64,000 bases of DNA from Ponticoccus alexandrii (GCF_016806125.1 NZ_CP047166.1:1984001-2048000), one strand, 5' to 3'. Numbered from the stretch's first letter, positions 38,193-47,083 are shown. Notes: generated by a model from the sequence alone, not told the origin. Translations and numbers: made by a program.

Positions 38193-39233
38193 TCAGTCGA
38201 ACATCTCGCGCAGATCGACCGTCTGGCGCTTGCCCAGATCGCGCCGGTGCTGGCGCAGGAACTCTCCCGCCGCGCGGCGCCCGGCCTCTTTCAGCTGGGC
38301 GATGACCGTGGGAACGGCAACCATCTTCGTTGCCACGGACAGCGCGTTCATTAGCCCGTCGTCGGCGATCATGTGCACCAGTACGTTCTTCATCGCGCCC
38401 TCGACGACAGAGCCTTCGGCAATCAGGCGCTGGACGAAGTTGATCGCCCGCAGGTCGCGCAGCAGCGAGGCGTTGAAGCTGATCTCGTTGATCCGATTCT
38501 GGATCTCGGGCGGGGTGACGGGCAGCGTCTCGCGGTAGATCGGGTTGATGTTCACGATCACGATGTCGTCGGGCAGATGCATCGCGTACAAGGGGAACAG
38601 CGCCGGGTTGCCCGAAAAGCCGCCGTCCCAGAAGGCCTCTGTCACACCGGTGTCCGGGTCTTCCATCTCGACCGCCTGGAACAGCGTCGGCAGGCAGGCC
38701 GAGGCCATGACCGCCTGCCCCGAAATCCTGTCGCCGGTGAAGGTGCGTACCTTGCCGGTCCGCACGTTGGTAGCGCAAAGATGCAGCTCGGGCCCGACAT
38801 CGGAACAGACGTGATCGAAATCGAGCTCTGCGACGATGGGCTCCAGCGGGTTGCGGTAGAACGGACCCAGCCCGTAGGGCGACAGCATCCGCGTCACCGT
38901 GTCGGCCCAGAGATAGCCCGGAGAGGTCTCGATCGCGCGGCTGACCATGCCCGGGTGTGGCAGCCAGGGCATCATCCAGGCGGGCAGCGCCTGATCGTTC
39001 AGCCGCGTCACCTGCCCCCAAAGCCAGGACAGCCGCGCCCGCGCGCCCGCGCGCCCGTCCTCGTGCCACCCGGCCTTCAGCGCCGCGCCATTCAGCGCCC
39101 CCGCCGAAGTCCCGCAGATGGCGGCGATCTCAAGATCCTCCTCCTCAAGCAGTCGGTCCAGCACACCCCATGTATAGGCGCCATGCGCGCCGCCGCCCTG
39201 CAGGGCAAGATTGATCCGTACGGGCTGCGCCAT
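38193..39233 (-). CDS. Patatin-like phospholipase/acyl hydrolase
   Basis: 346 residues. Oxyanion loop LALQGGGAHGAYTWGVLDRL; nucleophile serine in ICGTSAGALNGAAL (GxSxG); catalytic aspartate in FWDGGFSGNPALFPL (DG motif). No signal peptide, so probably cytoplasmic. The C-terminal DUF3734-like tail includes INPIYRETLPVTPPEIQNRI. It lies 81 bp downstream of bdhA, so a link to PHB or lipid turnover is possible. Confidence 0.9.
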   Translation of the reverse strand: MAQPVRINLALQGGGAHGAYTWGVLDRLLEEEDLEIAAICGTSAGALNGAALKAGWHEDGRAGARARLSWLWGQVTRLNDQALPAWMMPWLPHPGMVSRAIETSPGYLWADTVTRMLSPYGLGPFYRNPLEPIVAELDFDHVCSDVGPELHLCATNVRTGKVRTFTGDRISGQAVMASACLPTLFQAVEMEDPDTGVTEAFWDGGFSGNPALFPLYAMHLPDDIVIVNINPIYRETLPVTPPEIQNRINEISFNASLLRDLRAINFVQRLIAEGSVVEGAMKNVLVHMIADDGLMNALSVATKMVAVPTVIAQLKEAGRRAAGEFLRQHRRDLGKRQTVDLREMFD

Positions 39234-39244
39234 CACGGCCCCTC

Positions 39245-39312
39245 TGTTTCTTCTGTCCAAAAATATCCCGGGGGGAGCCGAAGGCGGGGGGCCGCGCCCC
39301 CTGCCCGGCCGA
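39245..39312 (-). repeat. Rhodobacteraceae-type intergenic repeat, copy 2
   Basis: Minus-strand reading: GGGGGCGCGGCCCCCC hairpin, GGCTCCCCCC, then GGGATATTTTTGG and ACAGAAGAAACAG. It has the same module order as copy 1 at 23490-23560. It begins just after the 3' end of bdhA, again in the direction of transcription. Confidence 0.65.
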
Positions 39313-39314
39313 CC

Positions 39315-40088
39315 TCAAAGCGCCGTCCAGCCGCCGTCGACAGAGATCGTGGTGCCGGTGATCTGCGCCGCCGCGTCCGAGCACAGGAAGACCGCTGTAC
39401 CGCCCAGTTGCTCGACGGTGGCGAATTCCTTCGAGGGCTGGCGCTCCAACATGACCTTCTCGATCACCTCGTCGCGGCCCATGCCGTATTTCTCCATGGT
39501 GTCGGGGATCTGCGCCTCGACCAGCGGCGTCAACACATATCCCGGACAGATGGCATTCGCGGTGATCGGCTCCTTCGCCGTTTCCAGCGCCACGACCTTG
39601 GTCATGCCGACGATGCCGTGCTTGGCGGCGACATAGGCGCTTTTATAGGGCGAGGCGGTCAGCCCGTGCGCCGAGGCGATGTTGACCACCCGACCCCAGC
39701 CCGCCTTGCGCATCATCGGCAGCGCGGCGGCGGTGGTGTGGAAGGCAGAGCTGAGGTTGATCGCGATGATCGCGTTCCACTTGTCCACCGGGAATTCGTC
39801 GATGGGCGCGACGTGCTGGATGCCCGCGTTGTTTACCAGGATGTCGCAGGCGCCCGCCTTCTCGATCAGCGCGCGGCACTGGTCCTCTTTGGACATATCG
39901 GCCTGGATATAGCGCGCTTCGACGCCGTGGGTCTCGGCGATCTCCTTCACGACGGCGTGGTCTTCGTCGGTGTCGGAGAAGGAGTTGATGACGATCGACG
40001 CCCCGGCCCTGGCCAGTTCGTGGGCAATCCCCAGCCCGATACCCGAGGTCGATCCGGTGATGACGGCGGTTTTGCCCTTGAGCGACAT
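39315..40088 (-). CDS. bdhA: D-3-hydroxybutyrate dehydrogenase
   Basis: 257 residues, short-chain dehydrogenase. NAD loop TGSTSGIGLGIA; NNAGIQHVAPIDEFP; catalytic Ser and YxxxK in SAYVAAKHGIVGMTK; ANAICPGYVLTPLVEAQIPD matches hydroxybutyrate dehydrogenases. Interconverts 3-hydroxybutyrate and acetoacetate during polyhydroxybutyrate use. The start at 40088 has AGGAG upstream. A PhaR-type operator precedes it. Confidence 0.93.
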   Translation of the reverse strand: MSLKGKTAVITGSTSGIGLGIAHELARAGASIVINSFSDTDEDHAVVKEIAETHGVEARYIQADMSKEDQCRALIEKAGACDILVNNAGIQHVAPIDEFPVDKWNAIIAINLSSAFHTTAAALPMMRKAGWGRVVNIASAHGLTASPYKSAYVAAKHGIVGMTKVVALETAKEPITANAICPGYVLTPLVEAQIPDTMEKYGMGRDEVIEKVMLERQPSKEFATVEQLGGTAVFLCSDAAAQITGTTISVDGGWTAL

Positions 40089-40113
40089 GGTCTCTACTCC
40101 TGCTGATGCATAG

Positions 40114-40161
40114 TGCTGGTGCAGCATATATGAGCATTCAGGCCGCATTGCTGCAATGCAG
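40114..40161. promoter_or_regulatory. PhaR-type operators upstream of bdhA
   Basis: CTGC-AAT-GCAG at 40151-40161 fits the CTGC-N3/4-GCAG site reported for PhaR, the polyhydroxybutyrate repressor of Paracoccus and relatives. A near copy, CTGC-ACCA-GCAC on the minus strand, is at 40114-40125. They lie 26-73 bp before bdhA, where repression would act. Confidence 0.55.
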
Positions 40162-40269
40162 AATAAAAACTTCGGTGCACTACCGCAGCCCGCGGGGGCG
40201 CTCCTGCACGGAACTCATTTGTGATTTGATACATCGCGCGCGATCGGCCAAAGCCCTGTCGGCAGGGCC

Positions 40270-40375
40270 AAAAAAAACCCCGGCCGAAGCCGGGGTTAAG
40301 TCATTGAGGCAGGTTTCATACAGGCAAGAAACCTATCGAGCAGTGCCCCCGTTATAGGCGCTTTCGCGCCCGAGT
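40270..40375 (-). ncRNA. Candidate small RNA with terminator
   Basis: Read on the minus strand, three hairpins follow in order: GGCGC-gaaa-GCGCC (40370-40357), AGGTTTC-N10-GAAACCT (40334-40311), and AACCCCGGC-ttcg-GCCGGGGTT (40297-40276) with an eight-base T run (to 40270). No frame here resembles a protein. The 5' end is uncertain. It could instead be an attenuated leader of bdhA, whose start is 182 bp further on. Confidence 0.55.
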
Positions 40376-40457
40376 CCAAGCTAAAAGTTTGAAAAGGCGT
40401 AAAAGCGCAGGTAATCATAGGCCAACAAAACAAGGGCAGTGCGGGGCGAACTTCAGA

Positions 40458-42275
40458 ATGCGCATCAAATCTTCCATGTCCGGGGTATTTTCTTGCGCGA
40501 TCCCGGCGCTGATTCTTTCTGCTGTGCAGGGATTCGCTGAACCGCAGCATGGCATAGCCATGTATGGCGACCCGGCGCTGCCTGCGGATTTTGCGTCCTT
40601 CCCCTATGCCAACCCTGATGCGCCCAAGGGCGGAAAGATCGTTCTGGGCGAGGTCGGAACCTTCGACAGCCTCAACCCCCATATCCTCAAGGGCACCACG
40701 CCCTGGCAGCTGCGCTTCCTCGCCTACGAGAGCCTGCTCGAGCGGAATTATGACGAGCCCTTCGCGCTTTACGGGCTGCTGGCCGAATCGTTCGAGACCG
40801 GGCCGGACCGCAAGTGGGTGGAATTCACCCTGCGCCCGGAAGCCAGATTCAGCGATGGCAGCCCGGTCACCGTCGAGGACGTGATGTGGTCCTACGAGAC
40901 GCTCGGAACCGAGGGCCATCCGCGCTACCTGGGTGTCTGGAAAAGCGTCGAAAGCATGGAACAGACCGGCGAGCGGTCGGTGCGCTTCACCTTCAGCGAG
41001 GACAACCGAGAGCTGGCGCTGGTCATTGGGATGCGCCCGATCCTGAAGAAGGGCCAGTGGCAGGACAAGGATTTCACCGAGTCCGGGCTCGACACCATCC
41101 CGGTCTCCTCCGCGCCCTACACCATCACCAGCGTCGATCCGGGCCGCTTCGTCGAACTGACGCGCAACCCCGATTACTGGGGCAAGGACGTGCCCGCGCG
41201 GCAGGGGTTCCACAACCTCGACACCATCCGCATGGAGTTCTTCGCCGACAGCACCGCCATGTTCGAGGCCTTCAAGGGTGGCGTCCTGAATTCGAACCGC
41301 GAAACGGATGTCGAGAAGTGGCGCACCCAGTACGACTTTCCCGCCGTGCAGTCGGGCGAGATCGTGAAGTCCGAGATCGGGCACGAACGGCCCTACGGCA
41401 TGTACGGCTTTGCCATGAACACCCGGCGGGACAAGTTCAGCGACTGGCGCGTGCGCGAGGCGATGCTGAACGCCTTCAACTTCGAATATATCAACGACGT
41501 GCAGACTGGCGGCAGCCAGCCGCGCATCACCTCGTATTACGGCAACTCGGTGCTGGGCATGCAGGACGGTCCCGCGACGGGCCGCGTGCGCGAGATGCTG
41601 GAGCCCTTCGCCAGCGATCTGCCCCCCGGTGTTATTGAGGGCTATGCCCTGCCCGTCTCGGACGGCTCGGTGCGCAACCGTGCGAACCTGCGCCGGGCCA
41701 TGGACCTGATGGCCGAGGCCGGCTGGACCGTCGAGGACGGCGTGATGCAGAAGGACGGCCAGCCCTTCACCTTCGACATCCTGATCCGTCAGGGCAAGGG
41801 CGAGGACGAGGCCATCGCGCTGATGTTCACCACCGCGCTGGAGCGCATGGGCATCCGCGCCACCGTGAACATGACCGATTCCGCGCAATTCGAAGCGCGG
41901 TCCAAAAGCTTCGACTTCGACATGGTCTATTACGAGCGCGGCCTCTCGCTGTCGCCGGGCAACGAGCAGCGGCTCTACTTCGGCTCCGAACAGGCCGACG
42001 AACCGGGGTCGCGCAACCTGATGGGCGCGAAATCCGCCGCGGCGGACGCGATGATCGACACCATGCTCAACGCCGAAAGCCAGGAGGATTTCGTGGCCGC
42101 CGCCCGCGCGCTGGACCGCGTGCTGACGGCGGGGCGCTATGTGATCCCGATCATGTACCGCTACGACCTCAGCCGGATCGCCCATGCCAAGGAACTGACC
42201 TATTCCTCCGACACGCCGATCTATGGCGACTGGCTGGGCTTCCAGCCTGATGTCTGGTGGTGGGAAGAGAAATAA
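40458..42275 (+). CDS. Oligopeptide-type ABC binding protein (SBP_bac_5, YejA-like)
   Basis: 605 residues. A signal peptide covers about the first 28 residues (MSGVFSCAIPALILSAVQGF). The mature region has YGDPALPADFASFPYANPDAP, TFDSLNPHILKGTTPWQ and the family block TLRPEARFSDGSPVTVEDV. The YejA-like C-terminus ends in W-rich DVWWWEEK. Binds peptides or similar in the periplasm. No permease or ATPase genes follow, so it must use a transporter encoded elsewhere. The ATG at 40458 is preferred over a longer frame because it starts the signal peptide. Confidence 0.9.
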   Translation: MRIKSSMSGVFSCAIPALILSAVQGFAEPQHGIAMYGDPALPADFASFPYANPDAPKGGKIVLGEVGTFDSLNPHILKGTTPWQLRFLAYESLLERNYDEPFALYGLLAESFETGPDRKWVEFTLRPEARFSDGSPVTVEDVMWSYETLGTEGHPRYLGVWKSVESMEQTGERSVRFTFSEDNRELALVIGMRPILKKGQWQDKDFTESGLDTIPVSSAPYTITSVDPGRFVELTRNPDYWGKDVPARQGFHNLDTIRMEFFADSTAMFEAFKGGVLNSNRETDVEKWRTQYDFPAVQSGEIVKSEIGHERPYGMYGFAMNTRRDKFSDWRVREAMLNAFNFEYINDVQTGGSQPRITSYYGNSVLGMQDGPATGRVREMLEPFASDLPPGVIEGYALPVSDGSVRNRANLRRAMDLMAEAGWTVEDGVMQKDGQPFTFDILIRQGKGEDEAIALMFTTALERMGIRATVNMTDSAQFEARSKSFDFDMVYYERGLSLSPGNEQRLYFGSEQADEPGSRNLMGAKSAAADAMIDTMLNAESQEDFVAAARALDRVLTAGRYVIPIMYRYDLSRIAHAKELTYSSDTPIYGDWLGFQPDVWWWEEK

Positions 42276-42328
42276 CCAACCGGCGGGACGTCCCGAAGAG
42301 GCCGCCCGCCCCCAAACAGAGCAGAGAC

Positions 42329-42442
42329 ATGAAACAGGCACTTCTTCTGACACTGGCCCTGATGCTGGCCGGCTGCGGCACGGTGGATGGCATCGGACAG
42401 GACATTTCGGACGGTTCGCGCATGGTGCGGGGCTGGTTCTAG
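42329..42442 (+). CDS. Entericidin-like lipopeptide, 37 aa
   Basis: MKQALLLTLALMLAGCGTVD then GIGQDISDGSRMVRGWF. Lipobox LAGC with the lipidated cysteine at residue 16; the short polar tail with GIGQDI is the EcnA/EcnB pattern. Probably a lipoprotein in the cell envelope. In E. coli these small lipoproteins are a toxin/antidote pair; here only one is seen. Confidence 0.8.
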   Translation: MKQALLLTLALMLAGCGTVDGIGQDISDGSRMVRGWF

Positions 42443-42650
42443 GGCGCCGTCCCCGGCCCGCGTGCCGGAGGCTTCTTCGTCAGTCTGGGCCGCGCGTTCC
42501 TGGCTCTCTGGGCTGTCCCGGGCCGGGCGCCTTGCCGCGCCCGCCGGGGCCGACTTCGCTGCGGGTGGGACGCGCGACCCTAGACCTTTGGGCAAGAGAC
42601 CGCAGGATCATTGCCGCCTATGCTGGATGGACCGAAAGACAGGCGTGACC

Positions 42651-43349
42651 ATGATTGAGAAAGCTCAGGACAGGACCCTCTGCACCGACCGGCCCGGCAC
42701 CGCGCTGGTGGTAGACGACCACCCGCTGTTTTGCGACGCGCTGACGCTGACGCTGCAATCCATCGCCGACTTCGACGAGATCCGCACTGCCGGGACGCTT
42801 GAAAAGGCACTGGACGTGGTTACGCAGGAACCGGAGGTCGGGCTGATCGTGCTCGACCTCAACCTGCCCGACGTGAACGGCCTTGATGGGCTGGTGCGGC
42901 TCAGGAATGCCGCGCCGCGCGCCGCCATACTGATCGCCTCGTCCATGGCCGAGAACCGCATGATCAGCCACGCCATGAAGGCCGGGGCCAACGGTTTCGT
43001 GCCCAAGCACTCGCAGCGCTCGGTCTTTCGCCGCGCCTTCGAGGCGGTTTCGGCCGGACAGCCTTTCGTGCCCGATGGCTACATCGACCCCAAGGGCGGC
43101 GAAGGCGCCGAACCGGACGACGCGCTGTCCCGGCTGGCCTCACTGACCAACCAGCAGGCGCGCATCCTGCACCTGATCTGCGAAGGCAAGCTGAACAAGC
43201 AGATCGCCTTTGACCTGTCGATCGCGGAAACCACGGTGAAAGCCCATGTGACCGCGATCATGCGCAAGCTGGGTGTCCACAGCCGCACGCAGGCGGTGCT
43301 TGTCGCGCAAGAGGCGCGTTTCACCAACGTCTTGCCAAGCGAGGGATAG
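42651..43349 (+). CDS. LuxR-type response regulator
   Basis: 232 residues. Receiver with VVDDHPLF, Asp-69 in LIVLDLNLPDVNG and the switch lysine in GFVPKHSQ. GerE HTH at about 160-220 (LTNQQARILHLICEGKLNKQ, then TTVKAHVTAIMRKLGVHSRT). NarL/FixJ family. Followed 37 bp later by the FIST gene and then the hybrid kinase, its likely phosphate donor. Confidence 0.9.
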   Translation: MIEKAQDRTLCTDRPGTALVVDDHPLFCDALTLTLQSIADFDEIRTAGTLEKALDVVTQEPEVGLIVLDLNLPDVNGLDGLVRLRNAAPRAAILIASSMAENRMISHAMKAGANGFVPKHSQRSVFRRAFEAVSAGQPFVPDGYIDPKGGEGAEPDDALSRLASLTNQQARILHLICEGKLNKQIAFDLSIAETTVKAHVTAIMRKLGVHSRTQAVLVAQEARFTNVLPSEG

Positions 43350-43386
43350 GCGCCCTATCCTGCCGCCCACCGTGGAGGGGATGGAC

Positions 43387-44559
43387 ATGGACGGGGCGAA
43401 TACCGGCTCCGCCGGAGAGGAAAAACTGGCCGAAACCGCCCTGCGGGTGGCACAGGTCACCGTCGACGACCCCCGGCCCGCTGAGACGTTGGCGCGGCAG
43501 CTGGGCGCCGGTCCCTTCGCAATGGTCTGCCTCTTCGCCTCGCCGGAGGCGGATTTCCAGGCCCTGACCCGCGATGCCCGACAGGTCTTTCCGGGCAGCG
43601 ACGTTCTGGCCTGCACCACCGCCGGAGAGCTGGGCCGCCATGGCTACGAGAGCGGCCAGATCATGGCGATCGGCTTTCCCGCCACGCTGTTCACGGCGGT
43701 CACCTGCGCCATCGACGATCTTGACCGGCTCGACGAACGGGCGCTGATCGACGCGCTGATCCGCCAGCGGATGCAGTTGAACCGCGACGCCGCCGACAAG
43801 GCCTACGAGTTCGCCTTCCTGATGGTCGACGGCCTGTCGCTCTGCGAAGAGCGTCTGGCCTCGGCGCTGGCCTCTGGCCTCGGGCCAATGCCCCTGTTCG
43901 GCGGCTCGTCGGGCGATGGCACCGCCTTCCGTGGCACCTGGCTGTCGCGGAACGGCGCTGTGCGGCGCAACGCGGCGCTGCTGGCGATGGTGCGCAGCCA
44001 TTGCCCCGTCCGGGTCTTCAGCCTCGACAACCTCGTGCCGACGGATGTGCGCATGGTGGTGACCCGCGCCTCGCCCGACCGGCGGGTGGTGCACGAGATC
44101 AATGCCGAACCCGCCGCGCAGGAATACGCCCGGCTGCTGGGCAAGGACCCGAACCAGCTGGGCAGCTTCACCTTCGCGGCGCATCCGGTCGTTGTGCGCG
44201 TCGGCGACAGCCACCACGTCCGCGCCATCCAGCAGATGTCCGAGAACAGCGACCTCGTGTTCTTTTCCGCCATCAACGAGGGCATGGTGCTGACGCTCGC
44301 CTCGCATCAGGATATCGCGCAGCACCTCGAGACAGGGCTGGGCGCGCTGGCAGACCAGTCCGCGCCCGAGCACATCCTTGGCTGTGACTGCCTGCTGCGC
44401 CGCATCGACGCCGAGCAGGTCCAGAAGGGACGCGAGATCTCGGACATCCTGCAGCGCCACAAGGTCGTGGGCTTTTCCACCTACGGCGAGCAGATGGGCG
44501 GGCTGCACGTCAACCAGACCTTCACCGGCGTCGCGATCTACCCGCCGCCGCGCCGCTGA
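43387..44559 (+). CDS. FIST-domain sensor protein (NosP-like)
   Basis: 390 residues, FIST_N then FIST_C. GSDVLACTTAGELGRHGYES and MPLFGGSSGDG mark FIST_N; YARLLGKDPNQLG and HKVVGFSTYGEQMGGLHVNQTF mark FIST_C. The start at 43387 is chosen because GGAGGGG ends 7 bases upstream; an ATG at 43381 is too close. In Pseudomonas and others, NosP of this family binds heme and nitric oxide and controls the co-encoded kinase NahK. The gene order here matches. Heme binding is not shown by the sequence. Confidence 0.85.
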   Translation: MDGANTGSAGEEKLAETALRVAQVTVDDPRPAETLARQLGAGPFAMVCLFASPEADFQALTRDARQVFPGSDVLACTTAGELGRHGYESGQIMAIGFPATLFTAVTCAIDDLDRLDERALIDALIRQRMQLNRDAADKAYEFAFLMVDGLSLCEERLASALASGLGPMPLFGGSSGDGTAFRGTWLSRNGAVRRNAALLAMVRSHCPVRVFSLDNLVPTDVRMVVTRASPDRRVVHEINAEPAAQEYARLLGKDPNQLGSFTFAAHPVVVRVGDSHHVRAIQQMSENSDLVFFSAINEGMVLTLASHQDIAQHLETGLGALADQSAPEHILGCDCLLRRIDAEQVQKGREISDILQRHKVVGFSTYGEQMGGLHVNQTFTGVAIYPPPRR

Positions 44560-44563
44560 GCCC

Positions 44564-46780
44564 ATGTCCCTGATCAATCCCTCCGACAGCCTGGAACGCC
44601 AGAACGAAAAGCTTCTGCGCATCGCCGAGGCGCTGATGAACCGGGTCGAATACGGGGCCGAGAACTCTGGCGATGCCTACGCCCAGTTCGAACGCGCGGC
44701 CCTGCTGGAAAAGCGCGTCCGCGAGCGTACGCTGGAGCTGGAGCGCACGCTTGACCTTCTGCACCAGTCCAACGCCCAGCTGGCCGAGGCCAACCGCGAG
44801 ACAGAGGCCGCGCGACGCAACCTCGCCGATGCCATCGAGACCGTGTCAGAGGGCTTTGCGCTGTTCGACAGCGACGACGTTCTGGTCATGTGCAATTCGC
44901 GATTCTGCCGAGACTTCAGGGACATGACGCAGCATCTTCGCCCCGGCCTGCCATTTGCCTCCTACGTCGCCAAGGTCAGCCGCTCGCGCTATCTGGCGCT
45001 GCCAGAAGACCTGACGTCGGACACATGGGCCGAACGGCGCAACCGCCGCCATCAGGACCGGCACGTGATGTTCAACGTCCAGCTGTCGCAGGGCCGCTGG
45101 TTGCAGGTCTCCGAGCATCGCACTGCCAATGGCGGCACGGTGGTCCTGCAAACCGACGTGACCGACCTGATGCGGCTGGAACGTGCGGAACGCGACCGGC
45201 TGAAGGACAAGCAGGCGCGCATGGTGCGCGCGACGCTCGACCACCTGAACCAGGGCGTGTGCATCTTCGACGATCACGGGCGGCTGGTAGGTTGGAACCA
45301 GAAGACGGGGGACCTGTTGTCCCTGCCCGCGCGCCGCCTTCAGATCGGCGCGGATTTCGCGGGCCTGATCGACCGGCTGGACGACGAGGTTCAATTCACC
45401 CGCGGGCTGACGCGCGAGGGGTTCCGTCTCTGGGCCGCCTCGCCGCAACCGCGCCAGCCGGTCTCTTTCGAGATCCGGCGCGGGCCGCAGACGGTCTTGC
45501 AGATCTTCGGGCGCGGGATGCCGGACGGCGGTTTCCTCATGGCGATCACCGACGTCACCGCCGAACGCGAAGCGGCGCAGAAGCTGGCGGAACTGAACGA
45601 GGTGCTGGAACAGCGCGTGATGGAGCGCACGCTGGAACTGGAGGACGCGCTGTCTGCCGCCGAGCGCGCCAATGCCTCGAAGTCGCGTTTCGTCGCCGCC
45701 GCCTCGCACGACCTGCTGCAACCGCTGTCGGCGGCCAAGCTCTATGTCTCATCGCTGGCCGACCGGACCCAGAACGGTGCGGATCAGGCGGTGCTGCACA
45801 AGGCCGAAAGCGCCCTGACCAGCGCCGAACAGATCATCGACGCGCTGCTGGACATCTCGAAGCTGGACGGCGACGGGCTGCATTTCGACATTCGCACGGT
45901 CGCCCTGCACGAGATCTTTCGCCCGCTGCGCGACGAGATGGCCGTTCTGGCAGAGCGCAAGGGGCTGCGGCTCGATTTCGTCGACAGCGGGCTGATGGTT
46001 CAAAGCGATGCCAGCTACCTGCGGCGCATCGTGCAGAACCTGCTGGCGAATGCCATTCGCTACACCGAGTCGGGCCGCGTCCTGGTGGGGGTGCGGCGCA
46101 ACGGCGCCTCTGCCCGGATCGAGGTCTGGGACACCGGCCCGGGCATCGCCGAAGAGGACCAGAACGCCATCTTCGAGGAGTTCCGCCGCCTCGACACCAA
46201 GGCCAGCCGGAACGAGGGGCTGGGCCTTGGCCTTGCCATCGTCGAGCGCGCCTGCGCCCGGCTGGGTCACCCGCTGGGGCTGTGGTCCGAGGTCGGGCGC
46301 GGGTCGTGCTTCATGGTCAATGTTCCGATTGCCGGGCGGGCCTCTGCCGCGGTGACGCAGAACCCGCGCAGCGCCCGGCCCGTCGGGTTGTCGCAGGCCG
46401 GGCTGATCGTGCTTCTGGTCGAGAACGACCCGCAACTCAGCCGCGCGGTCACGGTGATGCTGGAAAGCTGGGACGTCAGCGTCCTGCAAGCCGCCAGCGC
46501 GGAAGAGGCGTTGTCCCTTCTGGCCGATCTGCAAATCGAACCGGATGCCCTGCTGCTGGACTACCAGCTTGGCCCCGGCCCCACCGGGATCGGCCTCTAT
46601 CACAGCTTGAAAGAGCGCATGGGCGCCCTTCCCTGCGCGATCATCTCGGCCGACCGCAGCCCGGAGTTGCGGCAGGATTGCAAGGCGCTGGACCTGACTT
46701 TCCTGCCAAAGCCGCTGGACCGGCACCGGCTGGGCCAGTTCCTGACCGCCGCCGCCGATGCTCTTTGCCGGATGGGCTGA
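44564..46780 (+). CDS. Hybrid histidine kinase (NahK-like)
   Basis: 738 residues, no membrane segment. Coiled coil (about 20-85), PAS domain (about 87-200), second PAS (about 225-340), coiled coil, then HisKA with His-382 in RFVAAASHDLLQPLSAAKLY, the NahK-type phospho-acceptor box. HATPase: NLLANAIRYTESG, DTGPGIAEED, GLGLGLAIV. C-terminal receiver with Asp-666 in DALLLDYQLGPGPTG. Starts 5 bp after the FIST gene. Likely output is the upstream LuxR regulator. Confidence 0.9.
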   Translation: MSLINPSDSLERQNEKLLRIAEALMNRVEYGAENSGDAYAQFERAALLEKRVRERTLELERTLDLLHQSNAQLAEANRETEAARRNLADAIETVSEGFALFDSDDVLVMCNSRFCRDFRDMTQHLRPGLPFASYVAKVSRSRYLALPEDLTSDTWAERRNRRHQDRHVMFNVQLSQGRWLQVSEHRTANGGTVVLQTDVTDLMRLERAERDRLKDKQARMVRATLDHLNQGVCIFDDHGRLVGWNQKTGDLLSLPARRLQIGADFAGLIDRLDDEVQFTRGLTREGFRLWAASPQPRQPVSFEIRRGPQTVLQIFGRGMPDGGFLMAITDVTAEREAAQKLAELNEVLEQRVMERTLELEDALSAAERANASKSRFVAAASHDLLQPLSAAKLYVSSLADRTQNGADQAVLHKAESALTSAEQIIDALLDISKLDGDGLHFDIRTVALHEIFRPLRDEMAVLAERKGLRLDFVDSGLMVQSDASYLRRIVQNLLANAIRYTESGRVLVGVRRNGASARIEVWDTGPGIAEEDQNAIFEEFRRLDTKASRNEGLGLGLAIVERACARLGHPLGLWSEVGRGSCFMVNVPIAGRASAAVTQNPRSARPVGLSQAGLIVLLVENDPQLSRAVTVMLESWDVSVLQAASAEEALSLLADLQIEPDALLLDYQLGPGPTGIGLYHSLKERMGALPCAIISADRSPELRQDCKALDLTFLPKPLDRHRLGQFLTAAADALCRMG

Positions 46781-46804
46781 ACCCCTGCCGCCGTGGCGGC
46801 GGCG

Positions 46805-47083
46805 TTACATCATGCCTTTGCAACTGCGCGGAGAGTTCGGCAGGCCGATGTGCTTCGGATTCAGCACAAGGATCCAGCGCGGCGGATAGCCCGGCGCCTG
46901 CGTGCGGCGATAGGTGCAGCCCTGCGCCGTGGTCATGTAGTCGCCCTGCGGCGCGACATAGCCCTGCGTGCCGATGAAGGGCGCGGCCTGCGCAAAGATC
47001 AGGGTCTTGGGCCTCTCGGCCTCGGTTGCGGTCAGGGACACCAGCCCCAGAGAGGCGGCGGCGACGAGGGTTGTCAGGCTCAT
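46805..47083 (-). CDS. Small exported hypothetical protein, 92 aa
   Basis: Signal peptide MSLTTLVAAASLGLVSLTAT. A short periplasmic domain follows, with QGYVAPQGDYMTTAQGCTYR, APGYPPRWILVLNPKHIGLP and two cysteines that could form a disulfide. The gene is convergent with the kinase gene. I recognise no named family; it resembles a short conserved roseobacter protein. Confidence 0.65.
   Translation of the reverse strand: MSLTTLVAAASLGLVSLTATEAERPKTLIFAQAAPFIGTQGYVAPQGDYMTTAQGCTYRRTQAPGYPPRWILVLNPKHIGLPNSPRSCKGMM

Noticed and set aside
40296-42353. 685-codon minus-strand frame
   Set aside because: Antisense to the binding-protein gene, which has a signal peptide and SBP_bac_5 motifs.
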